This document shows, piece by piece, positions 17,133 to 24,513 of a stretch of 44,787 nt of DNA. Below the pieces are notes generated by a model, which worked only from the letters and a program-made list of their open reading frames with translations, ran no database searches and was not told where the DNA came from. The stretch covers positions 1 to 44,787 of the forward strand of contig CAZFQG010000024.1 in NCBI GenBank assembly GCA_964520785.1, in the 5' to 3' direction. Each line of letters begins with the position of its first letter. The first letter of the stretch is position 1. Made by a program: the position numbers and the translations under genes. This stretch comes from CAZFQG01 sp964520785. Its GTDB lineage: Bacteria > Planctomycetota > Planctomycetia > Pirellulales > Thermoguttaceae.

Positions 17133-18131
17133 TTACGTGGTTTCGACGGCCGCGGTTTCTTCCGGAGAGATTAGCATAAACGGAGCCGCCGTCAAGGGCT
17201 GAGGCGGGCGCAGGTGCTTGTCGAAGAACGCGAGGGCGCGGAACGAATACGGCTTCGGAAAGAGGTGGATCGCGCCGTTGTGCTTCGCCTTCGGAACCAC
17301 CCATAATTCCGCGTCACTCTTGACTTTGCGGCACAATGACTCGACCGTCGCTACCGGCACGTAGGAGTCTGCCATTCCATGAATGAATAAGACCGGCACA
17401 CGCAGCCGCGCGGCCGTTTGTTGAACATTGACGAACCGGCACTTCCGCCGAAAGCCCAGTATGAATTTCGCCCATGTTCCGAGCATACCCAGCGAACAGT
17501 CGGGAAGTCTTCGCAAAAGGTCGCTGTACTTGACGTAGATCGGCATGAAACGCCGCGTAAAGTGAACCTGCATCTGTTCCGTGGGAATTACCCCGTCCAA
17601 AATAAGGGCGCGGATCCGCCCGTCCTCCGTGGCCGCCGCCAACGCCGCGGTTCCCCCTTTACTGACCCCAAGTACGCCGACGCGGTCAATGCCTTCGCGG
17701 GCGCAGACGTAGGCCACGGCCGCCAAGACGTCGTCTACCTCGTGACGCGTCACCCAAGGTAGTGGTTCATAGGCGGCAATGCAGTCACTCCCACCGTGAT
17801 TTCGAAAATCAAAAGTGAAAACGTCGTAGCCATTCTTCCGCAAATCACCGATATAGGGGGACGCGTTCCACCGATCCCCGTTCAACTCATGGCAGTACAC
17901 GAGCACCCCATGCCGATATCCCGTCTCGCGACGGAGATAGGTGCCTTCCAGACGCGAGCCGTCGCGGCCGAAAAACACGGCCTCCTCGCCGTCCCCCATC
18001 GGCCCATGCCACAACGCCGGCAGCCAGGGAGTTTCCGCGAATATCCGGATCGTAATCGGCACGAATATGATCCAGAGGATGACTGAGGGGATGAGGAAGA
18101 ATAGCAAGATAACCAGGATTATTGGTAACAT
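17133..18131 (-). CDS. Membrane-anchored alpha/beta hydrolase
   Basis: A protein of about 332 residues. An N-terminal hydrophobic segment (about 2-28, LPIILVILLFFLIPSVILWI) anchors it or serves as a signal. The alpha/beta-hydrolase fold follows: VLVYCHELNGDRWNAS, FRNHGGSD, the nucleophile elbow VLGVSKGGTAA (Ser), the acid in HGMADSYVPVA and the His in KAKHNGAIH, so the triad is complete. The GxSxG is GVSKG. Closest general type is the S9/BAAT-like lipase or esterase group that acts on acyl esters. I chose the ATG at 18131, which begins the hydrophobic segment; 36 upstream codons look non-coding. First gene of a pair with the MMPL exporter 12 bases downstream. Substrate unknown. Confidence 0.82.
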   Translation of the reverse strand: MLPIILVILLFFLIPSVILWIIFVPITIRIFAETPWLPALWHGPMGDGEEAVFFGRDGSRLEGTYLRRETGYRHGVLVYCHELNGDRWNASPYIGDLRKNGYDVFTFDFRNHGGSDCIAAYEPLPWVTRHEVDDVLAAVAYVCAREGIDRVGVLGVSKGGTAALAAATEDGRIRALILDGVIPTEQMQVHFTRRFMPIYVKYSDLLRRLPDCSLGMLGTWAKFILGFRRKCRFVNVQQTAARLRVPVLFIHGMADSYVPVATVESLCRKVKSDAELWVVPKAKHNGAIHLFPKPYSFRALAFFDKHLRPPQPLTAAPFMLISPEETAAVETT

Positions 18132-18588
18132 AATTGGACGGCAGTATCCCGAACCGACGGATCGAACCGGCGAAAAAAAGCAAATACCCACCCCTCCGTA
18201 GCGACGGATGCAAGCGGAATGGGCGATGAGTCGTGACAAGCGACCTTAGTGGGAGGCGGATGGGACCCAGTGGGAAGGAAAGGACACCAAACTCGCCCCC
18301 AGTGGGGAGCGGTTGTCGGCGAGGCTCACCTCCGAGAAAACTCGGGCCACAAAATCCATTTAATCGGATTATTTTAACGCCCGGGGCCTAGAGAACTAGG
18401 GGGGGGCCGCCTTCATCCGCCTCCTTCTCCACGCAAACGCATTGCGTCAACGTCAATCTGGTCATTTATCGAAAAACGCACTCAAAGGCGGAGCGCGACG
18501 GCAACTCGGGGGGCCGGACCGCGCAGTCCACTGTCCACCGCGGCTCGGTATCAGCTTCCATCATCGAAGTCAAACAGACCACCTTCCG
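18132..18588. other. Non-coding stretch between divergent hydrolase and zwf genes
   Basis: A gap with no convincing gene. It holds three AGTGGGR motifs between 18249 and 18305 and an eight-base G run near 18400. I recognise no RNA gene in it. Open frames here lack start-site support and family resemblance. Confidence 0.6.
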
Positions 18589-18617
18589 TTGTTTTTCGCA
18601 AGCGAAAGCGCTACAAT
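18589..18617 (+). promoter_or_regulatory. zwf promoter with palindrome in the spacer
   Basis: TTGTTT (18589-18594), 17 bases, TACAAT (18612-18617). The spacer holds a perfect 14-base palindrome TTTCGCAAGCGAAA (18594-18607), and GAAAGCGCTACA overlaps the -10 box. This position suits an operator for a repressor, possibly LacI-type given the GAAAGCGCT core; the regulator is not in the window. The leader to the zwf ATG is about 140 bases. Confidence 0.6.
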
Positions 18618-18760
18618 ACCGCCTGAAATCGGTAGTATCCGCCTGAAACCTGATCCGGCAAGGATCGGGTATGGGAGAACCCGGCGAGAGGCCGCCGAAG
18701 AAAGTCGGGCGGACACCGCCCGAAGACCCCGGAAAGTCCCGAGACGGAGTAAGGAGTACC

Positions 18761-20227
18761 ATGGAAATCGCACGGCGTCCCATCTCGTTCGTCATCATCG
18801 GTGCGTCGGGAGACTTGGCGCGAAAGAAGATTTATCCGGCCCTTTTCTCGCTGTATTCGCTGGGGTATCTGCCGGAGGACTTCCTCGTTTTCGGATTTGC
18901 CCGAACTCGGATGGACCGTTCGACTTTTCTGGAGCGGATCGGAGCGCATTTGACCTGCCGCTATGCACCGGCGGAGCACTGCCCGCTTCACGTTCGCGCG
19001 TTCCTGGACCGCTGCCACTACGTCGACGGCGAATACGATTCGGTCGATTCGTTCCTGGAACTCGAGAAAGCGATGCGTTCTTGCGAAAAGGACCGCTCGG
19101 ATCGTCTCTTCTATCTGGCGATTCCGCCGTCGGTATTCCTGCCGACGGTTCAAACGATCGGAAACGCCGGCATGGTCAACTGCTGCACGGACGCCCCGCG
19201 GACGCACGTGATACTGGAAAAACCGTTCGGGCGGGACCGCCGCACGTCGGACGAGTTGGTCGGCGCCGTTTCGGAGGTATTCCGCGAGGAACAGGTTTTC
19301 CGGATCGACCACTACCTGGGGAAGGAAGTTATCCAAAACCTGCTGGTGTTGCGGTTCGCGAATCTGATCTTTGAACCGATCTGGAACCGCACCTACGTCA
19401 AAAACGTGGAAATCGTTTGGAAAGAGGATATCGGCGTCGAGGGACGCGGCGGGTACTTCGACGATTTCGGGATTATCCGCGACGTCCTCCAGAACCACCT
19501 CTTGCAGATTCTCGCTCTTCTGGCGATGGAGCCGCCGTCGAGATTCCAACCGAGGAATCTGGCCGCCGAGAAACTCCGCGTCCTCGAGGCGATTCCGCCG
19601 GTCCGCGCCGAAGACATCGTCATCGGGCAATATGGCCCGGCGACCGTCGAGGGGACTCGGATGTCGGGCTACCGGGAAGACGCGAGCGTCGGCGACGATT
19701 CGCGCACGCCGACGTTCGCCGCGGTCCGTCTCGCGGTCGAGAACCACCGTTGGAAGGGGGTGCCGTTCTATGTGACGGCCGGCAAGGCGCTTGACGACAA
19801 AATGACCGAGATCCGCATCCAGTTCTACGAATTGGCTCACAATATCTTCTGCGAGCCGACCACCTGCCCTCGACCCAACCGCCTCGTCATTCGCGTGCAG
19901 CCGGATGAGTCGATTTCGCTCCACATCACGAATAAGGTGCCGGGAATGGCGATGGAGATCGCCCAGCATCGGCTCAATCTGCAATACAAGACGACATTCG
20001 ACAAGACGATTCCGGAGGCGTATGAGCGGCTCCTCTTGGACGTGATCCAGGGAGATCGGGGACAATTCATCGGAGCGGAGGAGTTGGCCGCGGCCTGGGA
20101 CGTCTTCACCCCGATCCTCGACCGGATCGACCGCGAGGCATGGATGCCCCAGCCGTACGAATTCGGTGGCAAGGGCCCCGATCTGACCCCCCTTCACCGC
20201 TCGGGAGATTCGGAGCGGGCTTGGTAA
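18761..20227 (+). CDS. zwf: Glucose-6-phosphate 1-dehydrogenase
   Basis: A 488-residue NADP/NAD-dependent enzyme that oxidises glucose 6-phosphate to 6-phosphogluconolactone, the entry to the oxidative pentose phosphate or Entner-Doudoroff route. The nucleotide motif IIGASGDLARKKIYPALF is at about 11-28, EKPFGRD near 155, and the active-site signature RIDHYLGKE near 183-191. The later conserved NHLLQILAL and AGKALDDK are also present. Start ATG 18761 has AGGAG four bases upstream (18752-18756); longer frames are not needed. It has its own promoter. No pgl or gnd is adjacent; an SDR dehydrogenase and a GntR regulator follow, which suggests a sugar or sugar-acid locus. Confidence 0.97.
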   Translation: MEIARRPISFVIIGASGDLARKKIYPALFSLYSLGYLPEDFLVFGFARTRMDRSTFLERIGAHLTCRYAPAEHCPLHVRAFLDRCHYVDGEYDSVDSFLELEKAMRSCEKDRSDRLFYLAIPPSVFLPTVQTIGNAGMVNCCTDAPRTHVILEKPFGRDRRTSDELVGAVSEVFREEQVFRIDHYLGKEVIQNLLVLRFANLIFEPIWNRTYVKNVEIVWKEDIGVEGRGGYFDDFGIIRDVLQNHLLQILALLAMEPPSRFQPRNLAAEKLRVLEAIPPVRAEDIVIGQYGPATVEGTRMSGYREDASVGDDSRTPTFAAVRLAVENHRWKGVPFYVTAGKALDDKMTEIRIQFYELAHNIFCEPTTCPRPNRLVIRVQPDESISLHITNKVPGMAMEIAQHRLNLQYKTTFDKTIPEAYERLLLDVIQGDRGQFIGAEELAAAWDVFTPILDRIDREAWMPQPYEFGGKGPDLTPLHRSGDSERAW

Positions 20228-20266
20228 TGCGAGTGGTCCGACAACTCGCCCGAGGCCGTCGCCCCT

Positions 20267-20295
20267 TTGACAAATCGCGACTGAACCGGTATAAA
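20267..20295 (+). promoter_or_regulatory. Near-consensus sigma-70 promoter of the SDR gene
   Basis: TTGACA (20267-20272), exactly 17 bases, TATAAA (20290-20295): a perfect -35 box and a five-of-six -10 box, in the 121-base gap between zwf and the SDR gene. This is the strongest promoter visible in the window and implies the SDR gene is transcribed separately from zwf. Confidence 0.75.
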
Positions 20296-20348
20296 CGGCG
20301 AAATTCCAGGTCCCATCCGGTTATCCTCCTTCTCAAGCAGGCGAAACC

Positions 20349-21140
20349 ATGACGAACGTCCTCGATTTGTTCAAACTGAGCGGAAGAACGGCCCTCGTTA
20401 CCGGTGGCGCGGGGCTGTACGGCCGTCAGATCGTCGAAGCCCTGGCCGAAGCCGGAGCGAAGACCTTCATGGCCAGCCGTAATCTCAAGGCCCAGGAAGA
20501 GCAGGCCTCGCGATTTCGCGATGCCGGGCTCGACGTCACCGCGCTGAGGCTCGACCAGAGCGACGAGGCGTCGATCCGCGAGGTCATCGCGCAGATCGCC
20601 GAGGCCGCCGGGAAGTGCGATATCCTCGTGAACAACGCCGTCTCGCGGCCCATGCAGCCAGACACGCCACCTTTCGAGATGTTCGCCAAGAGCATGGAGG
20701 TGAACGCCACCGGAATCTACATGATGAGCGAAATCTTCGCCCAGCACATGGCCCAGCACGGGGGAGGAAGCATTATCAACGTCGGCTCCATCTACGGCCT
20801 CGTCGGTCCCGACTACACCTTGTACGATTTCCAGGCCGAGCCCAGCCCCCTGGGCGCTCCGGCCGATTACTGGTTTCACAAGGGAGGAATGGTCCAGCTC
20901 ACGCGGCATACGGCGGCCACCTACGGAAACAAGGACGTCCGCGTCAACTGCATTCATCCCGGAGGATTCTTCAACGAACAGCCGGAAGAATTCGTCGAAC
21001 GTTACTGTAAAAGGACGTTTCTCGGCCGGATGGCGAACATGACCGACCTCAAAGGGGTCATCGTCTTCCTGGCTTCCGACGCCTCCGGATACATCACCGG
21101 AGCCAATATTCCGGTGGACGCCGGCTTCACCGCCAAGTAG
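20349..21140 (+). CDS. Short-chain dehydrogenase/reductase
   Basis: A 263-residue classical SDR. The cofactor motif is TGGAGLYG (about 18-25), a variant of TGxxxGxG. NNAV replaces the usual NNAG, the catalytic Ser lies in INVGSIYGLVG, and the Tyr/Lys pair is in YWFHK. The C-terminal SGYITGANIPVDAGFTAK is typical of sugar or sugar-acid SDRs such as gluconate 5-dehydrogenase-like enzymes. The unusual stretch PDYTLYDFQAEPSPLGAPADYW between Ser and Tyr is a short insertion that probably shapes the substrate pocket. It sits downstream of zwf with its own strong promoter and converges on a GntR/FCD regulator 24 bases away, the usual regulator class for uronate and aldonate pathways. Substrate not determinable. 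Confidence 0.88.
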   Translation: MTNVLDLFKLSGRTALVTGGAGLYGRQIVEALAEAGAKTFMASRNLKAQEEQASRFRDAGLDVTALRLDQSDEASIREVIAQIAEAAGKCDILVNNAVSRPMQPDTPPFEMFAKSMEVNATGIYMMSEIFAQHMAQHGGGSIINVGSIYGLVGPDYTLYDFQAEPSPLGAPADYWFHKGGMVQLTRHTAATYGNKDVRVNCIHPGGFFNEQPEEFVERYCKRTFLGRMANMTDLKGVIVFLASDASGYITGANIPVDAGFTAK

Positions 21141-21164
21141 CCCACCGAACGCCCCGGGCGGTTT

Positions 21165-21785
21165 TCACTCGATGTTCTGTTCCAGTTTGCGGATCGCCTC
21201 GTCGAGCTTGTCGGAACGGAACGCATCGACGATGGCGACATGCTCGGCATGAATCTGCGTCGGGTCGGCATACTGCTTCTGCGTCTGGCGAAAATGGATC
21301 CGAATCCGATTGACGATCGCGGTCCAGACCGCCTCCAAATCCGGAAGGTTCGCCCGCCGTATGAGCGACCGGTGAAACGCGATGTCCTCCTCGGCGATGG
21401 CCGGGTAGTCCTTGCGGCGGCATGCGTCCGCCATCCTCGTCAGAATCTCGTCCCAGAGCCGGAAGTCCTCGAACGAAAGCGTATCGAATATCCGCCGAAG
21501 GGCGTAGGTTTCGATCGTCCGGCGGATCGGAATGATCAGGTCGTGTACCTCGCCGGGCACCGGTTGCACGACGCGGACGCCGCAATTGGGCTTGGATTCC
21601 AGAAGCCCCTCGTGAACCATCTGTTGCAGCGCCTCGCGGATGGGGGTACGGCTGACCTGGAACCGTTCGACCAGGCTCGTCTCGCTGATCCGTTCTCCCG
21701 ACTGAAATCGCCCGGTGAGGATGTCGGATCGGAGTTGCTCGACAATCTGCTCGCGAAGTCCCAGAACCAACGGTTTCTTCTTCAT
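21165..21785 (-). CDS. GntR-family (FadR/FCD) transcriptional regulator
   Basis: A 206-residue DNA-binding regulator. The N-terminal winged helix contains LREQIVEQLRSDILTGRFQSGERISE and FQVSRTPIREALQQMVHEGL (about 10-60), and the C-terminal all-helical FCD ligand domain has EEDIAFHRSLIRRA and HAEHVAIVDA, whose Asp and His residues normally bind a metal and a carboxylate ligand. The C-terminus is a little short (ends RKLEQNIE), so the last ligand His seen in some members may be missing. I chose the ATG at 21785 (MKKKPLVLG) over 21842, because the extra residues are not family-like. An imperfect TTGTTTACAT site (21849-21858) lies 64 bases upstream and could be its operator. Convergent with the SDR gene, which it may control. 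Confidence 0.87.
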   Translation of the reverse strand: MKKKPLVLGLREQIVEQLRSDILTGRFQSGERISETSLVERFQVSRTPIREALQQMVHEGLLESKPNCGVRVVQPVPGEVHDLIIPIRRTIETYALRRIFDTLSFEDFRLWDEILTRMADACRRKDYPAIAEEDIAFHRSLIRRANLPDLEAVWTAIVNRIRIHFRQTQKQYADPTQIHAEHVAIVDAFRSDKLDEAIRKLEQNIE

Positions 21786-22102
21786 TCCGCTCTTAATAAC
21801 TTGACGCGTGGAAAAGCCCCGACATTTCCCAGTCGCTTTCAATATTTATTGTTTACATGGCTCCCGCCCGGAGAACTTCCCCGGTACCTCGACAAGTATT
21901 GCACCGATTATAGGCGGCCACGAAAGGATACGACAGGCGGACCTGGAAGGTGATCGCTGGAAGGGAGGCGGACCGCGTGCGAGACAAGCCGGCTTCGTAT
22001 TCGACACTGCGGCTGGACAACTCGAAACAACGCCCACTTCGAGTGAAAAGGCACCCCCCCTTTGGATTTAGTCTTCAGCGCGAGGGCTCGCGCGAGCCCG
22101 GG
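21786..22102. other. Non-coding stretch upstream of the GntR-type gene
   Basis: Contains the AT-rich inverted repeat CAATATTTATTG near 21839-21850 and the possible operator TTGTTTACAT next to it; the hairpin of the phosphoesterase gene lies at the right end. No gene or structured RNA recognised. Confidence 0.5.
22084..22099 (-). terminator. GC-rich hairpin after the phosphoesterase gene
   Basis: GGGCTCGCGCGAGCCC is a perfect 16-base palindrome starting three bases after the phosphoesterase stop codon (22103-22105, minus strand). It has no T-run, so it may end transcription in a factor-dependent way or protect the 3' end. Confidence 0.5.
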
Positions 22103-23656
22103 CTACTTCATCCGAATGATCCGATTCGCGGAGAACGTCCGTCCATGCATGTCGGTCGTCTGGAATTCGAGTCGGTGGGCGCCCGGGACCAGTCCCGCCC
22201 TGAGTGGGGCGACCCAGAGGTGCGCCGAAACGCGAGGTCGACCGAGGTCGCGCCAATCGTTGTCTTGAATCGCCTGGTCGCGTTGGTACTGCGCCACGAA
22301 GCCGGGGTCCTCCCGGAGAGATGGTTCCATTACCGCCCACTCTCCGCCATCGATCCGCATCCGGACCGTTGAGTTCGGTGACCCGTTGAAGACGTTGACG
22401 ACCACCTCGGTGTCGGCAAGTGCCTCGGCGGCGACGACGTCCGGAAGGTGGATTTCCATCTGATACTCCGCGGGGCGGCCCGCGGCGCGGAAGTCGAGCG
22501 TATAGCGATTTCCGTCGATGGTCAGGATGGAATACCCGTTGGGGGCGCCGTCGCTCATCATCGCGTGGGGGATACCCCGCTCATCGAAGGCGCCGTTCCA
22601 CCAATTTCCGCAGGCGGTGACGTTGACGACGTGGTGGTGCGGTTTTTCGCCCCGCCAGCCCTGCTCTTCCCCGAGCATCCGGTGTTCGTGTGTGTGGGTG
22701 TGTCCCGAAAACGAGATGCAGTGGGGGCGATTCTCGATCAGCCGGAAAAGCGCCTCCCGATCCCTCACTGCGGTAATGGGAATGTGCATCAAGAGTACGA
22801 CGAGCCGGTCTTCCGGAACGCCGGCCAAATCATTCTTAACGAACGCGAGTTGTCTTTCCCCGAAACCACCCCGGTAGCTTCCCTTGCCGGTTTCGGGATC
22901 GATGCTCCATTCGCCGTCATCGAGGACGATGAAATGGGCGCCGGCATAGTCGAAACTGTAATAAGCCGGCCCAAATATCCTCTCGAACGTTTCGTCGCTG
23001 AAGGCGTCCTGTTCCGCGTCGAAGTTCAAGTCATGGTTGCCGATCACGTTGTACCAGGGAATACCGACCCGACCGATCGCCTCGGCCTGAGGTTCGAGGA
23101 TGTCCAGGTTATCGAATGCCAGATCGCCGAGCGTCACCCCGAAAGCGGCGGGCGTTCCCACGAGGTCCGCGAGGATGTCGCGCATCAAATAGCCGAGGTC
23201 CGTTTCGTCACGTGATTGCGTGTCGCCGAAAAGAATTACTTCGAATCGATCCGGTTCATCCTGCTTATTAAGCGGAAAATCAATCGCCTCCGGAAGGCCC
23301 CCCGTCGGAGCGACGCCGGCGAACCGCGAAGGGGGTGATCCCTGGGGCTTGTGGATGTAGTAGAACCGCGGGAGGTTATCCGCGCTGAGAGGCGTCCGGT
23401 AACCGGAAGGCTTGATTACGAAGAGGATCGTGTCGTCGCCGACCTCCAGGCGGTAGCGGCCCTCCGAGTCGGTTCGGACGACGTCGATCCCGTTCGAAAC
23501 ACCCACGTCGGCCAGCGGCTCTTCGCCCGGGTCGAACCGCCCGTTGCCGTTGGCGTCGTCAAAGACGACGCCGGTGGCGGTCCGCGCGGCGAACGACAAA
23601 CCGGAGAAAAGCAACAACAACGCTATCGCGAGAAGGAGGCACTGTACGAATTTCAT
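22103..23656 (-). CDS. Secreted calcineurin-like phosphoesterase with N- and C-terminal accessory domains
   Basis: A 517-residue exported protein with a clear signal peptide (about 1-23, LLLAIALLLLFSGLSFAA). Residues 25-70 form a small beta domain with a calcium-type loop (DANGNGRFDPGEEPLADV) and EGRYRLEV, as in MetallophosN/SdrD-like modules. The metallophosphatase core follows: LFGDTQ, LGDLAFD, IGNHD, MHIP and GHTHTHEH, giving the ligand set for two metals, though the first motif has GDTQ rather than GDxH. The C-terminal beta domain (about 390-517, MEIHLPDVVAAEALADTEV) is of the MetallophosC type. The substrate of such proteins is unclear; some cleave phosphodiesters at the surface. Monocistronic by layout, with a hairpin after its stop codon. 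Confidence 0.9.
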   Translation of the reverse strand: MKFVQCLLLAIALLLLFSGLSFAARTATGVVFDDANGNGRFDPGEEPLADVGVSNGIDVVRTDSEGRYRLEVGDDTILFVIKPSGYRTPLSADNLPRFYYIHKPQGSPPSRFAGVAPTGGLPEAIDFPLNKQDEPDRFEVILFGDTQSRDETDLGYLMRDILADLVGTPAAFGVTLGDLAFDNLDILEPQAEAIGRVGIPWYNVIGNHDLNFDAEQDAFSDETFERIFGPAYYSFDYAGAHFIVLDDGEWSIDPETGKGSYRGGFGERQLAFVKNDLAGVPEDRLVVLLMHIPITAVRDREALFRLIENRPHCISFSGHTHTHEHRMLGEEQGWRGEKPHHHVVNVTACGNWWNGAFDERGIPHAMMSDGAPNGYSILTIDGNRYTLDFRAAGRPAEYQMEIHLPDVVAAEALADTEVVVNVFNGSPNSTVRMRIDGGEWAVMEPSLREDPGFVAQYQRDQAIQDNDWRDLGRPRVSAHLWVAPLRAGLVPGAHRLEFQTTDMHGRTFSANRIIRMK

Positions 23657-23745
23657 CGGAGCGGGACCTTTCTTGATCCAAAAGAAACGGCCGGAAGACT
23701 ACCAGATTCTACGACACGAGATTCCACACGACAAGACCGTCCTCC

Positions 23746-24240
23746 GTGTGGCGTAGCGGTGGGCCCCTGGTCGTAGGTGACGCCGGGTCCGGACGACTAA
23801 TCATATCGAAGGACGCCCAAGTCATTGTCGACGACTCCACGTTCATCGCCAAGTCGCCCGGGTCTTCCGGAGAAATCCACTTCGATCATGGGACGCTGGC
23901 GACCACATCCTTCGACGCCACCGCGAGTCAACTCAGCGGCGTCGGTTCTGTCATCACGCATGGGATAATCGCAAACGGATTCGATTCGCGGCAAAACACC
24001 TCAAGACGTCCTCGGCTATACCATCCTCACCGTCGGTAGCCTTCGCGGCGCGATTGAAGGCGACCTCAACGGCGACGGACTGGTCGGAAGCGGCGACCTC
24101 GATCTCGTTCGCGGCTGTTGGGGCCAAGAGGGGATCGCGGTGGAAATCGCCGATGCCAACGGTGCATTGGTCGGTTCCGGCAAAACGGCCCTTCCCGCGT
24201 CCGGCGCGAGGCGGCTTGGCGAAGTCGTTGGCCGCCGGTG
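23746..24240 (+). pseudogene. Decayed C-terminal piece of an exported dockerin protein
   Basis: A remnant with two frames. In frame 1 (about 23764-23985) the text LVVGDAGSGRLIISKDA, EIHFDHGTLATT and QLSGVGSVITHGI resembles the beta-repeat region of planctomycete PEP-CTERM/autotransporter-like surface proteins. After a frameshift near 23985-24000, frame 2 reads DVLGYTILTVGSLRGAIEG and then a dockerin-type cassette GDLNGDGLVGSGDLDLVRGCWG (24059-24124). The cassette matches those in the next gene. There is no start codon with signal peptide, no second cassette and no clean VPEP tail, so this is a 5'-truncated, frameshifted relic. It is the likely ancestor or a sibling of the neighbouring fusion protein. 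Confidence 0.7.
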
Positions 24241-24513
24241 GATGAGCCGTCCTGGAGTGAGACGGAACGCGAATCAGGCGGGATCGTCGTCTCTTCCCCG
24301 AGAGCCTGGGAAAACTTCGGAGCAAGTCATTTTACCGAACCCCCCGCTAGAGGGTCTCTCTTTTTTTGTGACATCTTGACATCTCTGGATGTTTCGACGA
24401 AATTAAGGGCGTGGATGCCTCCGCGGCGAGATCGGCTCGGAGTGTTTCGGGCCTCGCGGACGGCCGTCTTTAGTGCCATTAGTTTCGAGTGGGGACAAAG
24501 GAGGAACCGTCTT

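Noticed and set aside
18611..20197. Long minus-strand open frame opposite zwf
   Set aside because: Shadow of a strongly conserved gene; rich in Arg and Asp with no recognisable domain.
24376..24405. Promoter for the PEP-CTERM fusion gene
   Set aside because: TTGACA at 24376 is perfect, but no acceptable -10 box lies 16-18 bases on (AAATTA is poor).
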